Positions 8,865-18,044 of a stretch of DNA of 64,000 nt are shown here, piece after piece; position 1 is the stretch's first letter; every line of letters begins with the position of its first letter. The stretch covers positions 186,001-250,000 of the forward strand of contig NZ_JBEPMO010000002.1 of assembly GCF_040545805.1 (NCBI RefSeq), in the 5' to 3' direction. Under the pieces are notes generated by a model, which saw only the letters and a program-made list of their open reading frames with translations, was not told the DNA's origin and did not search any database. The position numbers were made by a program, and so were the translations under genes. This DNA comes from Moheibacter stercoris (GTDB taxonomy: Bacteria; Bacteroidota; Bacteroidia; Flavobacteriales; Weeksellaceae).

Positions 8865-10556
8865 ATGTTTGATTTAAATGAACTTAAAGCCAAAAAGCTT
8901 GATGAATTGCAGGTTATTGCTGAAAATCTGAAAGTAAAAAAGATTAAACAAGTCAAAAAATTAGATTTAATCAACAGTATTTTAGAAACCCAAAACTCAA
9001 GCAAGCAACAAGAAGTAATAGATTTTGGCTCCACAGAAACTTCCCCAAAAGAGGAGAAGCCTAAAAAAACAAGAAAGCGAATTGAATCTCCTGAATCAAA
9101 AGTTGCAGAAGCAACGACAGAAGTTTCGGAACCGATTGTTGAAGTGAAAGAAGATGCGAAAGAAAACGTTGAGAACAAGGAAAAGCCAAAAGCCAATCAT
9201 CCTCAACAAAAACAAAACAACAATCCCAATCGCCCCAACCACAACAACCAGCAGAATCAAAACAATTCTCGCCCAAACACCAACCCTAATCACCACGCCA
9301 ACCAAAACAACCCCAACAACCCGAATTTTAATAAAAATAAACACAATAAAAGCGGTAATTCGCAACATAAGCAGCACAATCCTAATCAACAGAATCAAGA
9401 ACAAGTTGAAAAAAATAAATACCGTGCTGCCAATTACGAATTCGAAGGTATTATTGATACAGAAGGTGTTTTAGAAATCATGCCAGATAATTATGGGTTC
9501 TTACGTTCCTCTGACTTCAATTATCTTTCTTCCCCAGATGATGTTTATGTTTCTCAATCTCAAATCAAATTATTTGGATTGAAAACTGGTGACACTATTA
9601 CGGGTGAAGTTCGTCCACCAAAAGAAGGTGAAAAATATTTCCCTTTGATCAAAATCAAAGAAATCAATGGTAGAACTCCCGATTTTGTAAGAGATCGTGT
9701 TTCTTTTGAGCATTTGACTCCTTTATTTCCTGATGAAAAATTCAAATTAGCAGAAAACAATGCGACGCTATCAACTCGAATTTTGGATTTATTTGCACCC
9801 ATTGGAAAAGGTCAGCGTGGGATGATCGTTGCTCAACCCAAAACTGGTAAAACAGTTTTACTAAAAGAAGTTGCCAATGCCATCGCTGCCAATCATCCGG
9901 AAGCTTATTTGATCGTATTATTAATCGATGAGCGACCAGAAGAGGTGACAGACATGAAACGTAGTGTAAATGGAGAAGTTGTCGCTTCGACTTTTGACAA
10001 AGAAGCTACCGAACATGTGAAAGTGGCCAATTTGGTTTTATCAAAAGCCAAAAGAATGGTCGAATGTGGGCATGATGTAGTGATTTTATTAGACTCTATC
10101 ACACGTTTGGCTCGTGCTTACAATACCGTAGCTCCTGCTTCTGGAAAAGTTTTATCGGGTGGTGTAGATGCCAATGCTCTTCACAAACCAAAACGTTTCT
10201 TTGGTGCAGCTCGTAACATTGAAAATGGTGGATCTTTAACCATCATCGCTACTGCTTTAATTGATACGGGATCTAAAATGGACGAAGTTATCTTTGAAGA
10301 ATTCAAAGGTACAGGTAACATGGAATTACAATTGGATCGTAAGATTGCCAACAAACGTATTTTCCCTGCGATTGACTTGGTTTCATCTAGTACACGTCGT
10401 GACGATTTGTTGCTGGACGAAGCAACCATGCAACGTATGTGGATCATGAGAAATCACTTAGCCGACATGAATCCTTTGGAAGCGATGGAATTCTTACGAA
10501 CTCGCATGAAAAACACACGTTCTAACGAAGAGTTTTTAATTTCGATGAATAAATAA
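8865..10556 (+). CDS. rho: Transcription termination factor Rho
   Basis: A 563-residue Rho, about 145 residues longer than the E. coli protein. Order: Rho N-terminal helical domain (1-45), an acidic and basic linker (50-110), an Asn/Gln/His-rich low-complexity insert (about 112-180), the cold-shock-like RNA-binding domain (about 192-270, including GVLEIMPDNYGFLR), and the RecA-like hexameric ATPase with Walker A QPKTGKT (about 323-329), Walker B VVILLDSITR, the Q-loop region SGGVDAN and the R-loop. Rho is an ATP-driven RNA translocase that ends transcription. The insert is a known Bacteroidota feature; in Bacteroides a disordered Rho insert has been linked to phase separation. The start is the ATG at 8865. 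It is flanked by divergent DUF4293 and convergent FKBP genes, so it is probably monocistronic. Confidence 0.97.
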   Translation: MFDLNELKAKKLDELQVIAENLKVKKIKQVKKLDLINSILETQNSSKQQEVIDFGSTETSPKEEKPKKTRKRIESPESKVAEATTEVSEPIVEVKEDAKENVENKEKPKANHPQQKQNNNPNRPNHNNQQNQNNSRPNTNPNHHANQNNPNNPNFNKNKHNKSGNSQHKQHNPNQQNQEQVEKNKYRAANYEFEGIIDTEGVLEIMPDNYGFLRSSDFNYLSSPDDVYVSQSQIKLFGLKTGDTITGEVRPPKEGEKYFPLIKIKEINGRTPDFVRDRVSFEHLTPLFPDEKFKLAENNATLSTRILDLFAPIGKGQRGMIVAQPKTGKTVLLKEVANAIAANHPEAYLIVLLIDERPEEVTDMKRSVNGEVVASTFDKEATEHVKVANLVLSKAKRMVECGHDVVILLDSITRLARAYNTVAPASGKVLSGGVDANALHKPKRFFGAARNIENGGSLTIIATALIDTGSKMDEVIFEEFKGTGNMELQLDRKIANKRIFPAIDLVSSSTRRDDLLLDEATMQRMWIMRNHLADMNPLEAMEFLRTRMKNTRSNEEFLISMNK

Positions 10557-10579
10557 ATTCAGAAAAAAATATCAAACAA

Positions 10580-10604
10580 AAAAGCCACCCAAAAGGTGGC
10601 TTTT
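10580..10604. terminator. Bidirectional terminator between rho and the FKBP gene
   Basis: AAAGCCACC (10581-10589) pairs with GGTGGCTTT (10595-10603), flanked by A-rich and T-rich tracts on both sides. It can serve both rho (plus) and the convergent FKBP gene (minus). Confidence 0.9.
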
Positions 10605-10624
10605 CTTATTGTATTAAGTTAGAA

Positions 10625-11554
10625 TTATCTTCCTCCTTGTTGTTGCATTTGCTGTTGCAATTGTTGGATTTGCTCAGGAGTCAATTGTTGTTGATTTGGA
10701 TTTTGTTCTGGCATTGCCTCAACACTTACCAATTCTACATCAAAAACCAAAACTTCGTTTGGACCAATTTTACCATCTGGGCTTCCGTACTCACCGTAAG
10801 CCAAGTTTCCTGGGATGTATAATTTGTATTTAGATCCCACTTTCATCAACTGTAAACCTTCTTGCCATCCTTTGATTACGTTTTGTAACGGGAATTTAGC
10901 TGGTTCACCTTTTTTGGATTCGTCAAAGGTTTTTCCATCAGACGTTTTTCCAACATAGTTAACCTCTACAACGCTGTTCATTGTTGGCGCTTCTCCAGTA
11001 CCTTCAGTGATTACTTCATACAATAATCCACTTTCAGTAGCTTTGATTTTGCTATCCTTTTTCTTTTCTGCCAAGAACTGATCACCTTTTGCCGTGTTTT
11101 CAGTTTGGATTCTTGTCATGTTATCTTGGATATATTTCTGCATGAAAAAATTGATCGAATCTTTTGAAAACAAAGGATCTTTCTTTTTCAAAACATCCAT
11201 AACACCTTGAACGATGTATTTCTCTTCTACAATTCCTTCTAATTTCTGAGTTTTCAAGAAATTTTGAATAGACATTCCGATTGCCTGACCATTTGCGTAA
11301 GAATCACGCATTTTTTTGTCTCCTTTTAAATAATCGGTAATTCCTTTTTCCAATTCTGCATAGTTCAAACTATCTTCTTTCAAAGACTCAGAATAGTTTC
11401 GAACTTGATCTCCAACGTTCATACCATACGCATAACCTGCTTTTTGATCGTTGTTTTCCAATTTTGAAACAGAACCTAAACTAGCACCTCCAGAAGATTT
11501 ATCACAAGAAATAACAACTGAAGCTAAAACTGCTGTTATAATAAATTTTTTCAT
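10625..11554 (-). CDS. FKBP-type peptidyl-prolyl isomerase lipoprotein
   Basis: A 309-residue exported lipoprotein: the signal peptide ends in a lipobox with Cys17 (ASVVISC). An N-terminal helical dimerisation domain (about 30-160, FKBP_N type, with YAYGMNVGDQVRNY) precedes the FKBP catalytic domain (about 165-280: VVEVNYVGKTSDGKTFDESKKG and GWQEGLQLMKVGSKYKLYIP, LAYGEYG). The tail is Gln-rich. It resembles Mip/FkpA-type periplasmic chaperones that speed proline isomerisation during envelope protein folding. It is likely lipid-anchored in the inner or outer membrane facing the periplasm. It sits between rho and dnaX without functional link to either. Confidence 0.92.
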   Translation of the reverse strand: MKKFIITAVLASVVISCDKSSGGASLGSVSKLENNDQKAGYAYGMNVGDQVRNYSESLKEDSLNYAELEKGITDYLKGDKKMRDSYANGQAIGMSIQNFLKTQKLEGIVEEKYIVQGVMDVLKKKDPLFSKDSINFFMQKYIQDNMTRIQTENTAKGDQFLAEKKKDSKIKATESGLLYEVITEGTGEAPTMNSVVEVNYVGKTSDGKTFDESKKGEPAKFPLQNVIKGWQEGLQLMKVGSKYKLYIPGNLAYGEYGSPDGKIGPNEVLVFDVELVSVEAMPEQNPNQQQLTPEQIQQLQQQMQQQGGR

Positions 11555-11593
11555 TGACTTAAATTTTCGGCAAGTTTACGAAAATATTTGTTG

Positions 11594-12256
11594 TTAATCA
11601 TTAGAATTCAAGTCTAATCCTAATTCTTCTTTTAATTTCAAAAGGATCGGATTCTCTTCCGCCATTTCTTTAAAGAGTTCCGCTTTGGATTTGATGAAGT
11701 TTTTCGCTTTGGATTCTGTGATGACTACTTTAAAATCAATGCCATAGTTATTAAATTTCTCACGGAAAAATTTCATCAAATCGACCCTATGCAAATCAAA
11801 TTCATTGGACAAACTAAGCGAGGAAAAAGTAAATTCAATCGTGAAATTTTCTTTCAAAGCAATATTCCCACTTTGAAGCGCATTATAAGCTGGAATTTTA
11901 TTTTCTGACTGTAATTGACTCAAGAATTCATTCCAAGCCTTGTTCAATTCATCTTCCGTAAAAGCCTCTTTGGGTTTGTCGTCAAAATTTTCTACGACTG
12001 GCTTTTCCTCTTCTACTTTGTCAAAAATTCGTTTCAAATTAAACGAAGTTTCTACTTCAGTTTGCAAAGGCTTTTCTGCTCGTTTGATTCTTGAATTCTC
12101 ATCTTTATCATGAACGGATTTGCCCGAATTATTGGAACCTAAATCAGGATGTTGAAATTTTTCAGTTGGTTGTGTATTTCCAACTTTTGGAGTTGGATTG
12201 GGTTTTGAGGCGATAATTTGTGCCGCATCAAGAATAGGAGGAATTATCCTAAACTT
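11594..12256 (-). CDS. dnaX: DnaX tau-specific C-terminal part, in the -1 frame relative to dnaX
   Basis: This open stretch of 220 codons begins at the A10 run that ends the zero frame of dnaX and stops at 11594. It has no convincing start of its own; the first possible initiators are TTG at 12065-12067 or later codons. Its first residues after the run (KFRIIPPILDAAQ) look like the continuation of flavobacterial DnaX beyond domain III. It then holds a Pro/Asn/Lys-rich linker and a C-terminal domain (about the last 130 residues, with AWNEFLSQLQSENK and FDLHRVDLMKFFREKFNNYG). In other bacteria the tau C-terminus binds the polymerase alpha subunit and the helicase. I read it as the tau tail reached by -1 frameshifting, by slippage, or by an extra A missed in sequencing. 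Joined to the upstream part it gives 581 residues. Confidence 0.75.
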   Translation of the reverse strand, partial: KFRIIPPILDAAQIIASKPNPTPKVGNTQPTEKFQHPDLGSNNSGKSVHDKDENSRIKRAEKPLQTEVETSFNLKRIFDKVEEEKPVVENFDDKPKEAFTEDELNKAWNEFLSQLQSENKIPAYNALQSGNIALKENFTIEFTFSSLSLSNEFDLHRVDLMKFFREKFNNYGIDFKVVITESKAKNFIKSKAELFKEMAEENPILLKLKEELGLDLNSND

Positions 12257-13338
12257 TTTTTTTTATCTTCTGAACCTCCAGCTGTCAACGACCCGATTTG
12301 CATCAAAGCAATTTCAACTGTTAATCGTGGATTCTTACTGGATTTATAATGAATATCGGTCGAATTGCAAATTTCAATCGCATCCGTTAAAAATTTCACA
12401 TCGCAATGCTGGGCTTGATCTAAGTATTTGATTTTGGTTTTCTCACCTACCTCCAATAAGTCGATAGTTTGAGGAATTTTGGCAACCAATAGATCGCGGA
12501 AATGACTTCCCAATCCATTGATGAAAATATGGGCATCAAATCCTTTGTTCAAAATGGTATTGAATTCCAATAACAATTCAGGGATTTGATTTTTCAACGC
12601 TGCATCGGTGATTCTGAAATAATATTCATAATCCAACACATTTAAGTTTTCCGCTACTTTCTCCAAAGTCAAATTACGAGATGTAAACGTGACCATTCGA
12701 TCAAAAGTAGACAAAGCGTCACGCAAAGCACCATCGGCTTTTTGTGCAATTAAATGCAATGCATCCGCTTCATACTCGATTCCTTCTTCTTTGGCAATTT
12801 TCTCTAGATGACTTTGTATGTCTTGAATAGAAATTCGTTTGAAATCATAAATCTGACAACGAGATAAAATCGTTGGGATGATTTTATGCTTTTCGGTTGT
12901 TGCCAAAATAAATATTGCGTGCGCTGGCGGTTCTTCTAAGGTTTTTAAAAAGGCATTGAAAGCCGCAGTTGACAACATATGCACCTCATCGATGATGTAT
13001 ACTTTGTATTTTCCAACTTGAGGAGCAAAACGAACTTGATCAATCAAATTTCTGATATCATCAACGGAGTTGTTGGAAGCCGCATCCAATTCAAATATAT
13101 TGAAAGCGAAATCCTGGTTTTCTTCGTCGACTTGATTATTTTCTTCGTTGATTTTACGAGCCAAAATACGCGCACAAGTCGTCTTACCGACACCTCTCGG
13201 ACCACAAAATAAAAGTGCTTGCGCCAATTGATTACTCGAAATGGCGTGATCCAATGTTTCTGTGATGGCGGCTTGCCCTACAACATCTTCAAATTGTAAG
13301 GGACGGTATTTTCGGGCTGAAACAACGAAATTTTGCAT
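12244..13338 (-). CDS. dnaX: DNA polymerase III gamma/tau subunit, zero-frame (short) product
   Basis: A 364-residue clamp-loader ATPase. The N-terminus has the Walker A GPRGVGKTT (about 46-54), the DEVHMLS Walker B, sensor 1 region ATTEKHKIIPTILSRCQ and the sensor 2 helix. Domain III (about 245-345) is present, so the protein has all that is needed for oligomerisation as gamma. The usual four-Cys zinc module is reduced: between Walker A and the next strand there is NEENNQVDEENQDFAF instead. The frame ends with SLG and TAA just after ten As (12255-12264), leaving the tau tail in the -1 frame. A GGAGG stands 10 nt upstream of the run. It is divergent from ftsK. The function is certain; which products are made is open. 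Confidence 0.93.
   Translation of the reverse strand: MQNFVVSARKYRPLQFEDVVGQAAITETLDHAISSNQLAQALLFCGPRGVGKTTCARILARKINEENNQVDEENQDFAFNIFELDAASNNSVDDIRNLIDQVRFAPQVGKYKVYIIDEVHMLSTAAFNAFLKTLEEPPAHAIFILATTEKHKIIPTILSRCQIYDFKRISIQDIQSHLEKIAKEEGIEYEADALHLIAQKADGALRDALSTFDRMVTFTSRNLTLEKVAENLNVLDYEYYFRITDAALKNQIPELLLEFNTILNKGFDAHIFINGLGSHFRDLLVAKIPQTIDLLEVGEKTKIKYLDQAQHCDVKFLTDAIEICNSTDIHYKSSKNPRLTVEIALMQIGSLTAGGSEDKKKSLG
12255..12279 (-). promoter_or_regulatory. Putative frameshift or slippage site in dnaX
   Basis: On the minus strand a GGAGG (12275-12279) is followed after exactly 10 nt by ten As and a G (run at 12255-12264). In the zero frame the run is read GAT AAA AAA AAA AGT, so A-AAA-AAA allows a -1 slip to AAG TTT. 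E. coli dnaX uses A-AAA-AAG with a Shine-Dalgarno-like stimulator about 10 nt upstream, while Thermus dnaX uses polymerase slippage on a run of As. A short AGGA/TCCT hairpin follows. Confidence 0.6.
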
Positions 13339-13447
13339 AAGATGTCACAAAGTTAATTGAATTTTTCAGATAGAAAAACCTTGTCTTTATAAATTGAAAA
13401 CTTCAGGAAAATTCTGTTTCGAAATACGTTACTACCGCAATTTTTTA

Positions 13448-13455
13448 TACTTTTG
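13448..13455 (+). promoter_or_regulatory. Promoter -7 element of the ftsK operon
   Basis: TACTTTTG matches TAnnTTTG, 26 nt upstream of the ftsK ATG at 13482. No clear -33 TTG is seen at the normal distance. Confidence 0.45.
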
Positions 13456-13481
13456 TTAGTTGTAATTTTTTATTCAAGAAA

Positions 13482-15941
13482 ATGGACGAACCGACCTTGA
13501 TTTCCTCTCAAAATTCTCGCAAAAATGTCATCAAAACCATTGTTGGTGTGATCTTTACAACGCTTGGTTTATTTCTATTGATTTCCTTTGTTTCCTATTG
13601 TTTAAATTATCAAAACGACCAAAGTCAATTGAGTAATTTTTGGGATAGAGAAATTGTAGCAGAAAATGTCATGGGAAAAATAGGCGCCTATTTGGGTGAA
13701 TTATTTATTTACCATGGAATCGGAATTACAGCATTCTTCTTACCTATCTTTTTCATTCTTTTTGGATTGAAAATTCTTTTTGGATTCAAAAAAATCAAAC
13801 CGTTCAAATTATTTTATAACTGTTTATTTTTCTTGATTTGGTTACCAATCTTATTGGGATTTGCCACCAAAATAGGAATTCTTCATGGAGTGATGGGCTA
13901 TGAAGTAAACGACTTCATGAATATGCTGATTGGAAAAATCGGAATGGGAATTTTATTGTTCGTGAGTTTGATTTTGTACATCGTGATCAATTGGAAAATT
14001 ACACCCGATAAAATTTCTGCATCCTTGGAAAAACGCTCTCAAGGATTGAAAGATGAAGAATCGGAAGAAATTGAATCCGCTGAACCAATTTCCAAAAACA
14101 ATAAAGAAGAAGAAGATTTATTGGCGAAATTCAACGAAGAAGTTTCCCAACAAAAAGGTAACAAACCCGACATTTTTGATGATTTGGTTTTGGACACTCC
14201 TAAAAAAACGATTCAATCCATTGAATTAACTCCAGACACCTCCCATGATTATTCCAATTCTTCTGATGAATTAGGAACGCAAAAAAAAACGACTTCAATA
14301 AAGACTCAGGAGACCTTGGTTGAAACACTTCCAGCCAAAGATGAACATGATGTAGCTTTAACGATCGAAAAAGCACCAGAAGAAGATACAGTCGAGAAAA
14401 TTGCGGCTGATTTGGTCCAAAAACATGGCGAATATGATCATCGTTTGGATTTACCGAAGTACAAATTTCCAACTTTGGATTTGTTACGCAAATATGAAAC
14501 GGGTGATAATGTCACCGTCAATCAACAAGAATTAGAACGAAATAAAAATAAAATCGTTGAGACTTTGGCCAATTATGGTATTGGCATTTCCCAAATCAAA
14601 GCCACGATTGGTCCAACTGTTACCTTATATGAAATCGTACCAGAAGCCGGAGTGCGTATTTCCAAAATCAAAAATCTGGAAGACGATATTGCATTGAGTT
14701 TAAGCGCGCTTGGAATTCGTATTATTGCTCCAATTCCGGGTAAAGGAACAATTGGTATTGAAGTTCCAAATAGCAATCCGACGATGGTTTCGATGCGTTC
14801 AGTAATAGCGTCCAATAAATTTCAACAAGCAAAAATGGATTTGCCGATCGCATTTGGGAAAACCATTGAGAACGAAACATTTGTGGCGGATTTATCCAAA
14901 ATGCCTCACCTCTTAATGGCTGGAGCTACAGGTCAAGGGAAATCAGTTGGATTAAATGCCATAATCGCTTCTCTTTTGTACAAGAAACATCCAACGGAAT
15001 TGAAATTTGTGATGGTCGATCCGAAAAAAGTGGAATTAACCCTTTATTCGAAAATTGAACGTCATTATTTAGCCAAACTTCCCGATTCAGAAGATGCGAT
15101 CATCACCGATAATACGAAGGTAATTCATACCTTGAATTCCTTATGTATTGAAATGGATGACCGTTATGAATTGTTGAAAAATGCATTTGTTCGAAACATC
15201 AAAGAATACAACGAAAAGTTCAAGCAACGAAAACTAAATCCCGAACATGGGCATCGTTATTTGCCCTATATTGTACTAATTGTCGATGAGTTTGCCGATT
15301 TGATTATGACGGCTGGAAAAGAAGTCGAAACGCCAATAGCACGTTTGGCTCAGTTGGCTCGTGCCGTTGGAATCCATTTGATTATTGCAACTCAACGACC
15401 ATCTGTTAACGTAATTACCGGTATCATCAAAGCGAATTTCCCTGCGCGTGTCGCTTTCCGCGTTACGTCTAAAATCGACTCGAGAACCATTTTGGATTCT
15501 TCGGGCGCCGATCAATTGATTGGAAAAGGAGATATGTTGTTTACGACTGGAAATGAATTGGTTCGTTTACAATGTGCTTTTGTGGATACTCCGGAAGTAG
15601 ATGATATCACCGAATACATTGGTTCTCAAGCTGGTTATCCAGATGCGTTTTTACTTCCAGAATACGTAGGAGAAGATGGCGGATCTGCATTGGACATCGA
15701 TTTGAGCGAACGCGATAGTTTGTTTGAAGATGCTGCAAGAGTGATTGTTCTGGCGCAACAAGGTTCGGCCTCTTTGCTACAACGAAAACTAAAGTTGGGG
15801 TATAACCGAGCTGGTCGATTGATTGACCAATTGGAAGCAGCTGGAGTTGTTGGTCCTTTTGAAGGTAGCAAAGCCCGTCAAGTCTTGATCCAAGACGAAA
15901 TGAGTTTGGAACAGTTGTTGAATAATTTGAATCAAAATTAA
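13482..15941 (+). CDS. ftsK: DNA translocase FtsK
   Basis: An 819-residue FtsK/SpoIIIE translocase. Four membrane segments lie within about residues 15-170, anchoring it at the septum. A charged linker (about 180-320) follows, then the motor: the alpha domain (about 370-450), the RecA-like beta domain with Walker A GATGQGKSV (about 482-490) and Walker B YIVLIVDEFADL, and a C-terminal winged-helix gamma domain (about 755-815, QGSASLLQRKLKLGYNRAGRLIDQLE) that reads polar DNA sequences. It pumps the chromosome ends through the closing septum and promotes XerCD dimer resolution. It is the first gene of ftsK-lolA-lptF/G-ribBA, with 4 bp to lolA. The start is the ATG at 13482. Confidence 0.97.
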   Translation: MDEPTLISSQNSRKNVIKTIVGVIFTTLGLFLLISFVSYCLNYQNDQSQLSNFWDREIVAENVMGKIGAYLGELFIYHGIGITAFFLPIFFILFGLKILFGFKKIKPFKLFYNCLFFLIWLPILLGFATKIGILHGVMGYEVNDFMNMLIGKIGMGILLFVSLILYIVINWKITPDKISASLEKRSQGLKDEESEEIESAEPISKNNKEEEDLLAKFNEEVSQQKGNKPDIFDDLVLDTPKKTIQSIELTPDTSHDYSNSSDELGTQKKTTSIKTQETLVETLPAKDEHDVALTIEKAPEEDTVEKIAADLVQKHGEYDHRLDLPKYKFPTLDLLRKYETGDNVTVNQQELERNKNKIVETLANYGIGISQIKATIGPTVTLYEIVPEAGVRISKIKNLEDDIALSLSALGIRIIAPIPGKGTIGIEVPNSNPTMVSMRSVIASNKFQQAKMDLPIAFGKTIENETFVADLSKMPHLLMAGATGQGKSVGLNAIIASLLYKKHPTELKFVMVDPKKVELTLYSKIERHYLAKLPDSEDAIITDNTKVIHTLNSLCIEMDDRYELLKNAFVRNIKEYNEKFKQRKLNPEHGHRYLPYIVLIVDEFADLIMTAGKEVETPIARLAQLARAVGIHLIIATQRPSVNVITGIIKANFPARVAFRVTSKIDSRTILDSSGADQLIGKGDMLFTTGNELVRLQCAFVDTPEVDDITEYIGSQAGYPDAFLLPEYVGEDGGSALDIDLSERDSLFEDAARVIVLAQQGSASLLQRKLKLGYNRAGRLIDQLEAAGVVGPFEGSKARQVLIQDEMSLEQLLNNLNQN

Positions 15942-15945
15942 TTTT

Positions 15946-16569
15946 ATGAAAGTTTTTTTCTCAATTCTATTCAGTGTAGTAGTTGCATTAGGCGTTTCTG
16001 CTCAAACAGCAGAAGAATGGATGAATAAATTGAGTGCGACCTACTCTCAAACTCCTTCTTATTACATCAAATTTGATGTGAAAGAATCTGGAAATTCTGC
16101 GGTTCAAACAGGTGAAATATTTGCAGTAAAAGAAAAATACAGTTTGGATGTGAAAGACATCAAACAAATGTATGATGGCAAATCTTTGTATACCGTTTCC
16201 AAAGAAGACAAAGAAGTGACGGTTTCTATTCCAAATGCCAATAGCGATGATTTTTTGACACCAACCAAAGTAATCGGGATGTACAAATCGGGGTATAAAT
16301 TGAGTTTGGGGAAAACATCCACTGTGGGTGGTAAAAAAATCCAATATATCAAATTGGTTCCCAATCAAAAAACCGATGCGGACTATATGATGGTTGGAAT
16401 CAATACAACCAACAATTCCCTTTACCAATACGAAGAAATTTATTCGAATGGATTTACCCGTACGATTACCGTAAAAGATTTCATTCAAAATTTAATTATT
16501 CCACGAGCATTGTTTAAATTTGACAAGTCTAAATACGAAAAAGACGGCTACATCGTAACCTCGATATAA
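15946..16569 (+). CDS. lolA: LolA-like outer-membrane lipoprotein carrier
   Basis: A 207-residue periplasmic protein with signal peptide 1-20 (ending GVSAQT). The body is the LolA/LolB half-barrel type, with KFDVKESGNSAVQTGEIFAVKEKY and YDGKSLYTVSKEDKEV as typical strands and a C-terminal GFTRTITVKDFIQN. The family shuttles lipoproteins from the inner to the outer membrane. It starts 4 bp after ftsK and its stop overlaps the start of the LptF/G gene by one base (TAATG), so the genes are almost surely co-transcribed. Bacteroidota LolA proteins are distant from the E. coli one, so the exact cargo is inferred. Confidence 0.85.
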   Translation: MKVFFSILFSVVVALGVSAQTAEEWMNKLSATYSQTPSYYIKFDVKESGNSAVQTGEIFAVKEKYSLDVKDIKQMYDGKSLYTVSKEDKEVTVSIPNANSDDFLTPTKVIGMYKSGYKLSLGKTSTVGGKKIQYIKLVPNQKTDADYMMVGINTTNNSLYQYEEIYSNGFTRTITVKDFIQNLIIPRALFKFDKSKYEKDGYIVTSI

Positions 16570-18044
16570 TGTTCAAAAAACTTGATTGGTACACAGTTAA
16601 AACATTTTTAGGACCCTTTTTCTTTATTTTCAGCATCTTATTTTTCATTTTCATCGTCCAATTTGCTTGGCAAGAGATGGAAAAATTTGCAGGAAAAGGT
16701 TTAAGTTGGTTAACCATTGGTGAATTATTGCTTTATTTAGGAATCAATGTCATCCAATTGGTATTGCCGCTCGCGATTCTTTTGGGATCCATTATGACTT
16801 TTGGAGGATTTGGTGAACGCTATGAATTAGCAGCCATGAAAGCTTCTGGAATTTCCTTGGCAAGAATTCTTACTCCTTTGTTTGTGGTCATCAGTTTTTT
16901 ATCGATTGGTTTATACTTTTTTGGCGATCATGTGATGCCTTATTCCCAACGAAAAGCCAAGAACCTAGCCTATAACATTGTCAAAGCCAATCCCACTCTA
17001 CAATTGGTGGAAGGTGTTTTCATTGAAAACATTCCTGGATTTAGCATGAAAATCAGTGAAGTTTCGGGTGAAAATCAAGATCAATTGAAAGATGTATTCA
17101 TTTACCAAGGAGGGAAATTTGAAGATGATAAACGAACCATTATTGCGAACCACGGAACACTGAATCGTGATCCAGAAGATTTACGTTTGCTAAAAATGGT
17201 TTTGATCGATGGAACGATTTATGTCGATCAGGTCAAAAATAAATCCCAGAACGAACGAAAAAAACAACCCAACCAAGCCATCAAATTTGACACTTTAGTT
17301 CAATACATAGACATATCGGAAATTCTTCAAAAAGCAATGGATGAGGAAAACATCCAAGATCACTACAAATTCCTCAATGCAAAAGCCTTGAATCAACGTA
17401 TCGATTCAATGGAAATTGAGTATCAAAATTACTACAAAGAGGCTTCGACCAATATCTTATTGAAGAATGTGTATGGCGCTTTGGAAATGGATACAGTTCA
17501 ATTGAAAGAAACAGAAGTCATCACGCAGACGCTGGAGAAATTGGACAAGTCCAAACAAACCCAAGTTATAAAAGAAGCAATTTCCGCTCTTGATAGAGAG
17601 ATTGAAAGTTATCAATGGACCGAAAATGAAATAGTTTGGCGAGTAAAACTGCAAGCCAAACAGATATTGCACTACCATCGCAATTATTCGTATGCCTTTA
17701 CCTGTATCGTATTTTTCTTGATTGGAGCACCTTTGGGAGCGATTGTAAAAAAAGGTGGAATTGGGATGCCGGTAGTGATTTCCATTGTCATTTTCGTCTT
17801 GTATTACATCATCAATTTTTCTTCTGAAAATATGACGAAAAATGGCATTTTAGACCCTACCTTTGCAGCATGGTCAGCAAATTTAATTTTCTTTCCAGTT
17901 GCAATTGTTTTGTTCTTTAAAGCCAACAATGATTCCGCTTTATTCAACATTGACAATTACACCAAAATTATACAACCCATCGAAAAGTTCTTTCAAAGGT
18001 TTAGAAAAAAGAAAAACATAACAGAACATAGCCGTTATCAATAA
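16569..18044 (+). CDS. LptF/LptG family permease (YjgP/YjgQ)
   Basis: A 491-residue inner-membrane permease with about six membrane segments: three in the first 125 residues (LDWYTVKTFLGPF start, VIQLVLPLAILLGSIMTF, GLYFFGDHVMP) and three after residue 375, separated by a large periplasmic domain. This is the LptF/LptG layout; with LptB these proteins extract lipopolysaccharide from the inner membrane. The periplasmic region (about 130-375) is longer than in E. coli, with a predicted helical insert. It overlaps lolA and ribBA by one base each. LptE of the same pathway is at 35 kb. F versus G cannot be decided from sequence alone. Confidence 0.88.
   Translation: MFKKLDWYTVKTFLGPFFFIFSILFFIFIVQFAWQEMEKFAGKGLSWLTIGELLLYLGINVIQLVLPLAILLGSIMTFGGFGERYELAAMKASGISLARILTPLFVVISFLSIGLYFFGDHVMPYSQRKAKNLAYNIVKANPTLQLVEGVFIENIPGFSMKISEVSGENQDQLKDVFIYQGGKFEDDKRTIIANHGTLNRDPEDLRLLKMVLIDGTIYVDQVKNKSQNERKKQPNQAIKFDTLVQYIDISEILQKAMDEENIQDHYKFLNAKALNQRIDSMEIEYQNYYKEASTNILLKNVYGALEMDTVQLKETEVITQTLEKLDKSKQTQVIKEAISALDREIESYQWTENEIVWRVKLQAKQILHYHRNYSYAFTCIVFFLIGAPLGAIVKKGGIGMPVVISIVIFVLYYIINFSSENMTKNGILDPTFAAWSANLIFFPVAIVLFFKANNDSALFNIDNYTKIIQPIEKFFQRFRKKKNITEHSRYQ

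Noticed and set aside
11594..12067. Independent 157-residue gene downstream of dnaX
   Set aside because: It has only a TTG start, its frame is open further up to the A10 run, and the joined protein has the normal DnaX length.
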